Below are positions 24,047 through 34,000 of a stretch of DNA of 50,218 nt, one piece after another. A program made the position numbers and the translations under genes. The DNA is from an uncultured Monoglobus sp. Its GTDB lineage: Bacteria > Bacillota > Clostridia > Monoglobales > Monoglobaceae. The stretch is taken from assembly GCA_947628795.1 (NCBI GenBank), contig CANRBF010000014.1, positions 1 through 50,218 on the forward strand, written 5' to 3'. Below the pieces are notes generated by a model. That model saw only the letters and a list, made by a program, of their open reading frames with translations. It was not told the origin of the DNA and did no database searches. How positions within the stretch are numbered: the first letter of the stretch is position 1; every line of letters begins with the position of its first letter.

Positions 24047-24770
24047 TGAATATCACCTCGATTTTGCTTTTTGTCCGCTCTTTGTATTCCTTCACGGTTT
24101 TTATCGCGATCTCCGCCGCCTTGTCGTTCGGGAAATGAAATTCGCCGGTGGATATGCAGCAGAACGCGATGCTTTTCAAGCCGTTTTTATCCGCGATATT
24201 AAGGCAGGAACGGTAGCATGACGCCAACAGGCTTTTGTCCGTTTCCGTCAGCGCGCCGCGCACTATCGGGCCGACCGTGTGAATGACGCGGTCGCACGGC
24301 AGATTGTACGCGGAAGTGATTTTCGCGCCGCCCGGTTTTTCCTCGTGCCCCTGCTTTTTCATGATCCGCGCGCACTCGAGCCTGAGCTGCACGCCGGCGT
24401 AGGTGTGGATCGCGTTGTCGATGCAGCTGTGACACGGCGCGAAACAGCCGAGCATTTGCGAGTTCGCGGCGTTTACGATCGCGCCGCATTTGAGCGTGGT
24501 AATATCGCCCTGCCACAGATAGATATCGTTCGTCACGGGAGTTAAGTCCATAATGTTTGTAATGCCTTTTTGAGCTGTTTCCTCCCGCAAATACTCATCC
24601 TGAATTTTAAGAAAATCCTCGTCAATTTCTCCGGGCATACGGACGTTAAAAAGCGAGCGGAGGAGTTTTTTCCGTTCCGCTTCGCTCCGCGGTATCGCTA
24701 AGTCTTTATACCGCGGCTGCTCATCAATAAGCCGTTCTATCAAATAAATCCGTCTTTCGCTTTGCGTCAT
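23991..24770 (-). CDS. Zinc-containing macrodomain, ADP-ribosyl hydrolase
   Basis: A 259-residue protein. After a helical N-terminal extension of about 75 residues, the macrodomain starts (DIYLWQGDITTLKCGAIVNAANSQMLG, residues 82-108). The zinc site typical of SirTM-linked macrodomains is seen as GCFAPCHSCID, residues 108-118. The ADP-ribose loop is in FCCISTGEFHFP. Such enzymes reverse the ADP-ribosylation put on by the neighbouring SirTM. It lies between a flavin/ferredoxin gene (stop 1 bp before the start) and the sirtuin gene, all three translationally coupled. Confidence 0.9.
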   Translation of the reverse strand: MTQSERRIYLIERLIDEQPRYKDLAIPRSEAERKKLLRSLFNVRMPGEIDEDFLKIQDEYLREETAQKGITNIMDLTPVTNDIYLWQGDITTLKCGAIVNAANSQMLGCFAPCHSCIDNAIHTYAGVQLRLECARIMKKQGHEEKPGGAKITSAYNLPCDRVIHTVGPIVRGALTETDKSLLASCYRSCLNIADKNGLKSIAFCCISTGEFHFPNDKAAEIAIKTVKEYKERTKSKIEVIFNVFKDVDHEVYRELLGKY

Positions 24771-24771
24771 G

Positions 24772-25389
24772 CTATCCTCTCTTTTCTATTGCGTGAGCCG
24801 GACATACCGCATAGCAGTTGCCGCAATGCAGACAATGCTCCTGCTGTATCCGATACGGCTTTCCCGAAACTATACATCTTTGCGGACAGTCTTTTACACA
24901 TTTTCCGCAGCCGATACAAGCGTCCGTGATCGTGTATCCCTTAAAGGTTATCTGTCCGTTTCCTATAATATATTTTTCACGGAAAATCGGATTGACTCCG
25001 AGATTGAAATATTCTATTTCCGCGTCCGTTATCTCAAACACAATTCCCGCGAGATAACGCGTATCGCCCGGGTATACGTTTGCAAGATGCGGCTGTTCCT
25101 CAAATATGGTGTCGATCCGCGTCCTTTGTTCGGTTTCGGGAGAGGGAACGGCTTTCGCGGACAAACGTATCATTTCTTTATACTTCGTGTATCCGAGAAC
25201 CTGAACGCGGCCATCAGTCATCAGCTCCCTGCAAAACGCTTTTCCCTTGGCGGTAAAAAAGTACATTGCCTCGGGTTCATAGTGAATTGCGGAAATATTG
25301 CGTATTTGCGGCGCGCCGTTTTCGTCGACAGTTGCGAATGCGAGCACGCCGACGTATTCCAATTTTTTTAAGCAAGTTTGTGCGTCCAT
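24772..25389 (-). CDS. Pyridoxamine-phosphate-oxidase-like FMN protein fused to a 2x[4Fe-4S] ferredoxin
   Basis: A 205-residue protein. Residues 1-130 look like a PNPOx/FMN-binding split barrel (LEYVGVLAFATVDENGAPQIRN, YFFTAKGKAFCREL). The C-terminal 55 residues are a two-cluster ferredoxin with CIGCGKCVKDC and CLHCGNCYAVC motifs. It is probably an electron-transfer or reductase component of the SirTM-macrodomain operon, where flavin oxidoreductases are known partners. ATG 25389 is chosen because AAAGGTGAT lies just upstream; longer in-frame versions run into the nitroreductase fragment. Confidence 0.85.
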   Translation of the reverse strand: MDAQTCLKKLEYVGVLAFATVDENGAPQIRNISAIHYEPEAMYFFTAKGKAFCRELMTDGRVQVLGYTKYKEMIRLSAKAVPSPETEQRTRIDTIFEEQPHLANVYPGDTRYLAGIVFEITDAEIEYFNLGVNPIFREKYIIGNGQITFKGYTITDACIGCGKCVKDCPQRCIVSGKPYRIQQEHCLHCGNCYAVCPAHAIEKRG

Positions 25390-25395
25390 TATATC

Positions 25396-25515
25396 ACCTT
25401 TGATCACGCTTCGCTGACCGCCGCCCGCGTTTGGGGCGTATGTTCCGGCTTCTATTATTTTTTCAAGATATTCGCGCGGGATCTGCTTATCCGTATATTT
25501 GCGGACAGACCGCCG
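25396..25515 (-). pseudogene. N-terminal fragment of a nitroreductase
   Basis: In frame with, but upstream of, the FMN-ferredoxin start, 40 codons encode the N-terminus of a nitroreductase (RRSVRKYTDKQIP, EKIIEAGTYAPNAGGGQ). Homology breaks off after GGGQRSVI, where a normal protein would continue for about 130 more residues. No start codon or ribosome site is tied to it. It reads as a remnant left by deletion of the rest of a nitroreductase gene. Confidence 0.6.
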
Positions 25516-25624
25516 CGCCGCAAGCGCTGCCGCAGGCCGCGGGTTTCTCGTCGGGCTTATCCGCCGCGCCGCAGGCCGACTCCGCCTTTTTGTCCGTCCA
25601 GTCCGAAAGATTTGAAAGAGCCAT
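25487..25624 (-). CDS. Small Cys-rich ORF at the operon head
   Basis: ATG 25624 lies 7 bases after a perfect AAGGAGG and opens a 45-codon frame beginning MALSNLSDWTDKKAES. It contains four cysteines in its second half (ACGAAD, then AACGSACGAAVC) and ends at TAA 25487. It overlaps the nitroreductase fragment in another frame. Either it is a genuine small Cys/Gly-rich protein or the front part of a longer protein cut by a frameshift. I do not recognise a family. The ribosome site is the strongest in this operon, so it is probably translated. Confidence 0.5.
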   Translation of the reverse strand: MALSNLSDWTDKKAESACGAADKPDEKPAACGSACGAAVCPQIYG

Positions 25625-25693
25625 GTCATGACCTCCTTATGTTTATTCGGGTTTTCCCGTGCTTATATTTTTGCACATATTTTCCGCCCGCAC

Positions 25694-25720
25694 AAGTACG
25701 CACTTTTTTGTTCGGTACTT
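25694..25720. promoter_or_regulatory. Inverted repeat AAGTAC-N15-GTACTT, candidate HxlR operator
   Basis: Two 6-bp inverted half-sites lie in the gap between the divergent HxlR gene and the FMN/sirtuin operon. HxlR-family sites such as those of YodB contain TACT/AGTA half-sites. Binding is inferred. Confidence 0.45.
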
Positions 25721-25774
25721 ACCTTTTTGTAACTATTGCGCCGCCGCGCGGAGAATCGGGACAAAAAATTTTTA

Positions 25775-25803
25775 TTGCGTTTTTATGAATGTTATGGTAC
25801 AAT
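25775..25803 (+). promoter_or_regulatory. Promoter of the HxlR gene
   Basis: TTGCGT at 25775-25780 and TACAAT at 25798-25803 are 17 bp apart, with a TGG extended -10. Confidence 0.65.
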
Positions 25804-25844
25804 TGGGATGTAACGTTTAAATATGAAGTATTGGAGGAATGAGC

Positions 25845-26171
25845 ATGAAAACAAAAGCCGAGATTATCCCCGAATGTCCGGTCGCCGCGACGGTTCAGCT
25901 TATCGGCAGCAAATGGAAGCTGCTTATTATACGGAACCTGCTCACGCGACCGTGGCGGTTCAACGAGCTGCATAAGGATCTGGAAGGTATCAGTCAAAAG
26001 GTGTTGACCGACAACCTGCGTCAAATGGAGGCGGACGGGCTTATCACCCGCACCGTATACGCCGAGGTGCCGCCGAGAGTTGAGTACGCCCTGTCGGAGC
26101 TCGGAGCGACGCTGAAGCCGATCTTGGACGCCATGAAAGCCTGGGGAGAAAATTATAAAAATAGAATGTGA
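25845..26171 (+). CDS. HxlR-family transcriptional regulator
   Basis: A 108-residue winged-helix protein. The core motif is CPVAATVQLIGSKWKLLIIRNLL (the cysteine near residue 9 matches the redox-sensing Cys of HxlR members such as YodB), followed by FNELHKDLEGISQKVLTDNLR and the wing RVEYALSELG. Regulators of this type respond to quinones, aldehydes or disulfide stress and often control divergently placed nitroreductase or flavin genes. The divergent operon here begins with a nitroreductase remnant and a flavin protein. ATG 25845 lies 6 bases after GGAGGA; ATG 25839 abuts it. Confidence 0.9.
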   Translation: MKTKAEIIPECPVAATVQLIGSKWKLLIIRNLLTRPWRFNELHKDLEGISQKVLTDNLRQMEADGLITRTVYAEVPPRVEYALSELGATLKPILDAMKAWGENYKNRM

Positions 26172-26318
26172 CTGCGATAACAAGTATAACAGATATGATT
26201 ATCAGCGCCAACACGGAGAGCGATAGCCTCTGCGCCGGCGCTATAATGATTTCGATAACAAACATTACCGGATGGGAATAAAACTTGACGGCAAAGCCGG
26301 AACTTTGTCATATTATAC

Positions 26319-28082
26319 TCATAATCGGATCTCCACAATGGTGTTGTTCATATTCAAGACTCTTGTGTATTCCATTTTATCCGCTATGCGTTTTATGAGC
26401 TCAATTCCGCCTAAGGTATATTTATCGGCCTCATCGCGTTTGTATTCGAGGGGGTCGAACGGAATTCCGTCGTCGCGCAGACGCAGTATCAATGAATCCT
26501 CGCTTTTTACCAAGCATATGTCAATATAACTTCTTTTAATTTTTTTATAGCCGTATTTTCCGATATTGACGGTCAGCTCCTCGGCCGCGATACCCACGGT
26601 GTTGGCCTTGTTTTTATCTATCCCTTGACTCAAACAATATTCAATAAGCTTTTCGGATATTCCGACCGCGTCATCCGCCGTGCCTGTGACGGTGACGTCG
26701 TAGAAAACATCGCCTCCCTTATCGGGTATGGCGGCGAAACCTCTCTGCGGCATTTTGCCATTTTTCTGCAAAACCACTCTTGTGACCGTGACGATAAGTA
26801 TCGCCGCGATCTCGCTGACTATCATTGAGGCGAATATTCCTCTTACGCCGAACAGTATCATCGCGCCCAGCGCGAGCGGTATTTTTATAACAAACATTTC
26901 AAGCAGGGTATCAAGCGTCGCGATACCCGCCTGGCCTATTGTTCTGTAATAGTTTTGAATAATCGAATTTATAGCGTAAAACGCGAAACTCAGGCTGAAG
27001 ATCCGCAGGCACTGCAGATACAATGGTTCAAGCTCGGGTATGCTGAAGCCGTACAATTTTGAAATAAGCTGAGGAGCGGCAAGGAACACGCCTATAAGCA
27101 CCGCGAAAACACCGCCTGTCACTTTTAATATGCGCAGCAGCAGCCGCCTTATGCCGTAGTAATCTTTCTCGCCGTACAGCACTCCGGCGATAGTCGGTAT
27201 CACCTCAACAATGCCGTTGAGGCACAGCTGAACGATAAAGTTCGTGTCGTTTGTTATCGAGTAAACCGTCATCATATCCTGGCCGAGTATGTAAAGCGTG
27301 CTTGTGTTCATTATGACAAGGCTTACCGCCGTCAGCGCGAACATAGCCATATTCGGCAGTCCGTTTTTGGCAGATTCAAGGAAAAGCGCCGATTTTTTTA
27401 GTATGCTTATTTTTTTGAATTTAAGCATTCTTCTTTTTGATCTCAGGTATATCGGAACAAATATCGCGCCGCTTATGATATAGCCTATTATGGTCGAGGC
27501 CGTCGACGCGCCCACTCCGTAGGGCGTGTATTTGACAAGAATATAGTCGAGCGAAAGATTTATAACATTCGCGGTTATATGAAGCGCCGCCGATATGTTC
27601 GGATTATTATCCACATTCATGAAATAGGATATTGCCAAAACCGCGCAAACAGGCCACAGGCCTATGCCGTTCACGTACAGCACGGTCTTTACCATATTAT
27701 ACATGTCGCCGCCTTGAGCCGCCGTGAGCTTGGCGGCGAAAAAAGGAGCGGTAGCAAGCTCGGCGACAGAGAATATCAGCGTTAGAATTATCGTCGCCAA
27801 TATCGAAACCGATAGCACGTCCGAAGCCGAGTCCGCGTTCCTTTTGCCGAGATAAACTGCGGCGGTCACAGAGCCGCCCATTCCCAGCAATATAGCCGGC
27901 AGCTGGAGAAACAGAAGAAGGGGCATGGCGATATTAAGCGCCGACACGGCGTAGCTTCCCATAAGGTTGCCCACTATTATCGAATCCACAAGGGAGCCGA
28001 GCTGCAGAGCCGCCGTTACCATAACGCTCGGGAGCAGATAACTGTACAGCTTTTTTCTTATAAGATAATCATTTCTTTGCAA
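26319..28082 (-). CDS. MATE transporter fused to an RsbW-like ATPase domain
   Basis: A 587-residue protein. Residues 1-440 are a MATE-type transporter of about 12 membrane segments (LGSLVDSIIVGNLMGS at the start, RTIGQAGIATLDTLLEM in the second half). Residues 455-587 are a cytoplasmic HATPase_c domain of the anti-sigma/RsbW kind, with the N box AAEELTVNIGKYGY near 497 and the G1 box RDDGIPFDP near 544. The start is TTG 28082 with GGGGTG a few bases upstream, 12 bp after the NRPS stop. It is thus in the NRPS operon and is likely the product exporter. The role of the fused ATPase domain is unknown. Confidence 0.88.
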   Translation of the reverse strand: MQRNDYLIRKKLYSYLLPSVMVTAALQLGSLVDSIIVGNLMGSYAVSALNIAMPLLLFLQLPAILLGMGGSVTAAVYLGKRNADSASDVLSVSILATIILTLIFSVAELATAPFFAAKLTAAQGGDMYNMVKTVLYVNGIGLWPVCAVLAISYFMNVDNNPNISAALHITANVINLSLDYILVKYTPYGVGASTASTIIGYIISGAIFVPIYLRSKRRMLKFKKISILKKSALFLESAKNGLPNMAMFALTAVSLVIMNTSTLYILGQDMMTVYSITNDTNFIVQLCLNGIVEVIPTIAGVLYGEKDYYGIRRLLLRILKVTGGVFAVLIGVFLAAPQLISKLYGFSIPELEPLYLQCLRIFSLSFAFYAINSIIQNYYRTIGQAGIATLDTLLEMFVIKIPLALGAMILFGVRGIFASMIVSEIAAILIVTVTRVVLQKNGKMPQRGFAAIPDKGGDVFYDVTVTGTADDAVGISEKLIEYCLSQGIDKNKANTVGIAAEELTVNIGKYGYKKIKRSYIDICLVKSEDSLILRLRDDGIPFDPLEYKRDEADKYTLGGIELIKRIADKMEYTRVLNMNNTIVEIRL

Positions 28083-28094
28083 AGTAACACCCCA

Positions 28095-31000
28095 TTATTT
28101 TATGTCGGCGGCATTGTCAAAAAAGCCGAGGGTAACGAGGGCGTTTATCGCCCTGCTTATGTAGTTCTCGTTGATGAGCGGCCACGAGAATCCCAGTTTG
28201 TACAGCGCCTTTACGGTAAACTTGTTAACGCTTTCGATCATTCTGTGTTCCGCGTCATTTTCCTTGTATGATATAAGTGCCGAAACCTCCATGCTTTTTT
28301 CGTCGCTTGACAACATCTCGTTGAACCGCTTTTCGAATTCCTCGTCCGACACGTTTTTAATAATTATGCCGTTTTCGCGCATGCCCTCAATAACGTTGTC
28401 CATGTGAACAAAATGCGAGTTATACGCATGGAACATCGTAAACTCGGGCGGAGTGCCCGCGAGCTTCAATATGGCCGCCGCCACACAGTCTATCGGAGAA
28501 AACTCGACTTCCGTATCAAGCTCCGAGATCGGGAAACAGCCGAGCGCCGCGTAAGCGCGCAGCGTGTTCATAAAGTTGTTGGTTCGGAAATTGGCCTGGA
28601 ATTCTCCGTCCTTTTCGCGGCTCATCAAATTGCCGACGCGTATCACCTTTCCTCTGAGTTCTTTGTCTCTGACCGCGGTAAGCACCGCCTTTTCGGCTCT
28701 GTGCTTGGTGTTTACATACTTGTTGTCAAGGTTCTGCCCAAATTCCAGCATGCTTTCCGAAAGTTTCACATACTCGGGAATGCTGCCGTTGATGCTCTCG
28801 CCGCCCACGCTTACGGTCGAGATCTGAACGAGGCTCTTGTCAAGCTCAAGGCAGGCCGCTATCAGGTTCTCGACGCCCTCAACATTTACTTTTTCGAGTA
28901 TGTCGCTGTTTGTGAAATGCTTTACGCAGGCGGCGCAATTTATCACGGTGTCAAAATCGTATCCGCGCAGCTTGTCCGTGAGATTTTCCGAGGTAATGTC
29001 GCTGTCTATAACTGTGATGCCGCTTTCAAACAGCTCGTCGTAGGTGTCGTCGAAATAAAACATCAGCATCATTTTCACGCGTTCCTCGGCTGTCAGCTTG
29101 CCGTTGTTGCGAGCGAGGCAGAATATCTTTTCGGCGCCGCTGTCGATGAGCTGTTTAAGCACATGCGCGCCCAAAAATCCCGTGGCGCCCGTCACCAGAA
29201 CGTTTCCTATGTCCGTATAATTTATTTCCCCGACGTGCTGCGCCGTGTTGTATTTCAAAACATCATAAAGCGGTTCCACTTCCTCGCTTATATTAATTTC
29301 GTCTGCGGTTTTTGTCTCCACCGGCGGTGTTTCCGAAGCGTTTACAAACGCCGCCAGCTTCTCGGGCGTTGTATTGTCAAAAATATCTTTATAGACGACC
29401 GGAATATTCTGCGTCATGCAGCGCACGGCTATCTTTGAGGCCAGCAGCGAAGTGCCGCCGAGTTCAAAGAAATCGTCGTCTGCATATACCGCGTCAAGAC
29501 CGAGCACGGCGGCGAACATATCGCAGAATATCTGTTCCGTATCGTTTGCGGCTTTTCTTCCCGCCGATCTTTGCTGAGCCGCGTCGGGTTCGGGCAGCGC
29601 CTTTTTGTCTATCTTGCCGTTTTTTGTCATCGGCAGTTTATCAAGCTGTATAAGCACCGACGGCACCATATAATGCGCGAGAGATTTTTTGAGGTGCTCG
29701 GTAAGCGCCTGCTTTTCTATCTGTTTTGAGGCGGTGAAATATCCGCACAGATATTGCTGCTGACCCTCGCCCTTTACGATAACAACGGCGTTTGTAACGT
29801 CGGGATAGCCGCACATAACGTTCATTATCTCGTCAAGCTCAACGCGGAGTCCTCTCAGCTTGACCTGATTATCCGCTCTGCCGAAAAATTCTATCTCTCC
29901 GTTTGGCAGATATCTTGCTATGTCACCGCTGCGGTACGCGCGTCCGTTTTCAAGCTCGATGAACGCTTCGGCGGTCTTTTTCTCAAGTCCTACATATCCT
30001 CTGCCGACGCCGAGACCGCCTATCGCCAGCTCGCCTTTCGCGCCCGCGGGCAGGATATGTCTGTGTTTGTCGATAATATAGGCTTTGACGTTCGCCGCCG
30101 GGTTGCCTATGGTAATGTTTTCTCCGGAGGTCATCACCTTTGCTATGCAGCTGACAGTGGTTTCGGTGGGGCCGTAGCCGTTGACTATCACGGCGTCGGG
30201 GCTTGCTTTGCGCAGCAGTCCGTAAAGCGGGGGCGTGAACGCTTCCGCTCCGAGATCATACATCTTTATGCGCGACAAGGCCTTTGCCGTCTGAGGTATT
30301 TCCGCGATATTCGTCATGAAAGAGGGCGTGCCGCTCATTACTTCCACGTTGTTTTCCTCTATAAGCTTAGCGAGAGCGAGAGGGTCGTGTATCTCCTCGT
30401 CCGTGGCGATACACACCGTCATACCGTTGCAAAGCGAAATGTGAATTTCCATCACGGAGACATCAAACGATACCGCCGCGATTGCGAGCGCGGTTTTTCC
30501 GCCATTTACGTATTCAAATGTTTCTTTGTTTTTCGGGTTCGCGTTCACAAAATTACAGAGGCTGCCGTGCTCTATCATAACGCCCTTGGGAGTTCCCGTT
30601 GAGCCCGAGGTGTATATGCAGTAGGCCAATGAATTTTCGGGAATATCTGTTTCTGGATCAGAAGCGTTTTCGTTTTGCAAAAGCTCGCTCAAGGCAAGCG
30701 CGGTGTAGGGCTTGCCTCCGAAAAGCTCCGCCCTCTCTTGTTTCAGCTCGTCCGTTGTTATAACAAAACGCGCGTGAGAATCTCTGAGACAGAAATCCAC
30801 TCTGTCGTCGGGATAATCGGGCAGCATTGGCAGAAAAGCGCCGCCGGCTTTCATTATTCCGTACTCCGCGGCGGGAATGTTAACGTCTCTCGGCAGCAGC
30901 ATGCCCACGGGCTCGTCAAGCCGCACTCCCTTTTCTATGAGCGAGCGGGCTATCCTGTTGGCGCGCTCGTTTAGCTCGCCGTATGTCAGGCTTTTGCCGC

Positions 31001-34000
31001 ACGAAATAACAGCGGTTCGTTCGGGATGCGCCGCCGCCTGAGCCTCAAACAGCTTGTTCACATTCACAAGCTCTATGGGATAATCGGTGTCGTTAAAGCT
31101 TTTAATTGCTTCGGCGTCCTCGCTTGACAGCATTGATACCTCGCTGATATATGCGCTTACGATAAACGAGGCCGCCGCGGCGTCCACAGAGCTCATAAAG
31201 GTCTTTATAAATCCGTCGCTGTAGAGATTTGAGTAATATTCGGCCGCGTATTCATAAGCTCCGTCTTTTATGGTTATATCCACCGAGAGCTTTGATTTTG
31301 CGGCGTCAAGGCTCAAGGTCGTTACCCCGCATTTTTCGCCGCCGATAACATGTTCGGATATGCCGCTGTCCTGATACGCGACCATTATGTCCGCGCTGAC
31401 GCCGTATTCTCTTGAAATTTCCGCGAAAGAATAAACGTCATTTTCCATGCTGTCAAGCAGCTGCGAGCCTGTTTCCTTAACAAGCTCCAAAACGGTCTTT
31501 TGGCCGTCGATATCGCAGTATACGGGCAGCGTCTTTACGAACATTCCCACGGCGTTTTCCGTTCGGGAATCGCTTCTGCCGTTGTATATCGTTGTGAACA
31601 CCGCATCATCAGCGTTGTTGTATCTTCCGAGAACGAAACCGAACACCGCGTTGAAAAAGCCGTTCGGTGTAACTTTGTGCTTTTGACAGTACGCCTCGAC
31701 CTCTTTCGGTGAAAGCGAGGAGCGCAAGGTCATAAAGCCCGCTTTGGTTTCGGGATCGTTTTTGTCGGGCTTTGGCAGACAGTCGGTGTCGCAGCCGCCG
31801 AGCAGCGAGGCGTAATAGTCCTTCGCCTTGGCGTACTCCTCGGAGGCTCTCGCCTTTTCCTCCGAAAGCGCGGCTTCAAAGCTTGAATATGATTCCGCGG
31901 CGAGCTCCTCGCCGTCATAAGCCCTCGAAATATCTCTCAGAATAATGCTTAGAGAGGCGCCGTCGCTTATGATATGGTGCATTTCTAGGAACAAATACAA
32001 ACCGTCGGCCTTTATCAGTTTTGCGCTGAACAATCTTCCGCCTAGCAGATTATAAGGCTTTGCGAGCCGCGGTTTTATGCTTTCTATATCATCGGCGACA
32101 ACGGTTTCTATCGAGATCTCGTCAAATGAAAGGTCGCCGTCTGTTCTGCGTTGTCTGATATTGCCGTCGTCGTCCATAAACAATCTTGTTTTAATATACG
32201 GGTGCGCGTTGATCGCTCGGATAACGGCGGTTTTAAGTCTGTTTTCGTCAATGCCGCCGCCGAGCTTGAGCAGCACGGGAATATTATATATGGTGGTTTC
32301 GGGGTGGGCTATCGCCTCGACGAAAATTCCCTCCTGCGTTTTTGTAAGCGGATAGTCGGGACGGGTCTCAAAAACCTCGGACTTTTCGGCACGGGCAAAG
32401 AATCGCTCGAGCTTTTCGACGGTATTGTTTTCTTTAAGGTCGGAGGTCTTTACGGGCGCGTCGAAAGCCTTTGAAAGGAGCACGTTCAGTCTGACGGCGC
32501 CGATTGATGAAAGCCCCGCGTCATAAATATCGGTCGTGATGCCGAAATCGGCATAGCCGAGCACCTCCGCTATAATGTCGAATATTTTTTGCTGCGTTTC
32601 GTTTTGCGGCGGTATAATTTCATCCTGTTTTCTCACGGGTTTCGGCAGTTCGCGTTTATTGACCTTTTGGTTTTGGTTCAGAGGGATCGACGGTATCTGC
32701 ATGGTTACGGACGGGACCATATATGACGGCTTGCGCTCTATTATAAAATCATTCAGAGCCGAAATATTTATTTCGCCGTCGCCGACAATATATGCCGCGA
32801 TATATTTTTCGCCCGTTTCCTCGTCCTCAAATGCCTGAACGGTGGCGTCCGTTACGCCCTCAAATTCTCGGATAACTCCCTCGACCTCGGTCAATTCAAT
32901 GCGGAAACCGCGCACCTTGACCTGTCCGTCGTTTCTTCCGATAAAATCTATTTCCCCATTTGGCAAAAGCCGAACCACGTCTCCGGAACGATACGCTCTT
33001 TTGTAGTCCTCGTCGTTACTGAACGGGTTGCGAATAAAGGCTTTTTCGGTCAGGTCGTCTCTGTTCAGATAACCTCTCGCGACGCCGCGGCCCGCAATAA
33101 GCAGCTCACCCGGCACAAGAGGAGGAAGTCTGCGAAGATTCTCATCCACAACATAGCATTTATAGTTCGAGATAGCCTTGCCGATAGGCACTCTTTCATA
33201 AATCCGCTTAACCGGCATGACCGTGGTAAATATGGTGCATTCCGTCGGGCCGTAGCCGTTATAGAATCGCGTGTTCGTGTCTTTTGGCCGAATAGGCACA
33301 AGCTTTTCTCCGCCGACCGAGAGATATTTCAGCTTTTCGGGAGAGGCCATGGAATAGAACTGCCGTCCTATCTGCGTCGTCATAAAGGAATGGGTTATAC
33401 CGAGCCTGTCAAACCATTTCTCAAGCTCTATAAGATCAAGTCTTATTTCTTCTTCGACAATGCAGACGCAGGCGCCCGCTGTCAGCGCGGGATACATGTC
33501 CATCATATTCGCGTCAAATCCGTAGCTCGCGTAAGCCGCAGCGCGGGAGTGTTCATCCATTTTATAAAAATCTCTGTACCAGCAGCAGAAATTGGCAATA
33601 TTGCCGTGCTCCAGCATTACGCCCTTGGGAACGCCCGTTGAGCCCGATGTGTAAAGCAGAGTGAACAGATCGTTCGGCTCGGGGTCTTTTTCTATTCTGC
33701 CGCGGTTCGGAAGATCGGGAATATCCTTTGTGAGCAATATTGCGCCTTTGTATTCGGGCACTTTTGAAAGCAGCTCCTCGTCGGCGATAAGCAGTTTCGC
33801 GTCCGCGTCCGCCATCATAAACGCCAGGCGGTCGGCGGGATACGCGGGATCGAGCGGCTGATAAGCGGCGCCCGATTTAAGCGCGCCCAAAGAGGCTGTT
33901 ACCATATAGGCGCACCTCGGTATAAGTATCGAAACAACATCGCCGCCGCCGATGCCGAGCGAGCGTATTTTATTCGCTATGCGCTCCGAAATATCATCGA

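Noticed and set aside
28404..29438. 344-codon plus-strand frame inside the NRPS
   Set aside because: Antisense to the reductase domain; no plausible start context and His/Arg/Val-biased composition typical of a shadow frame.
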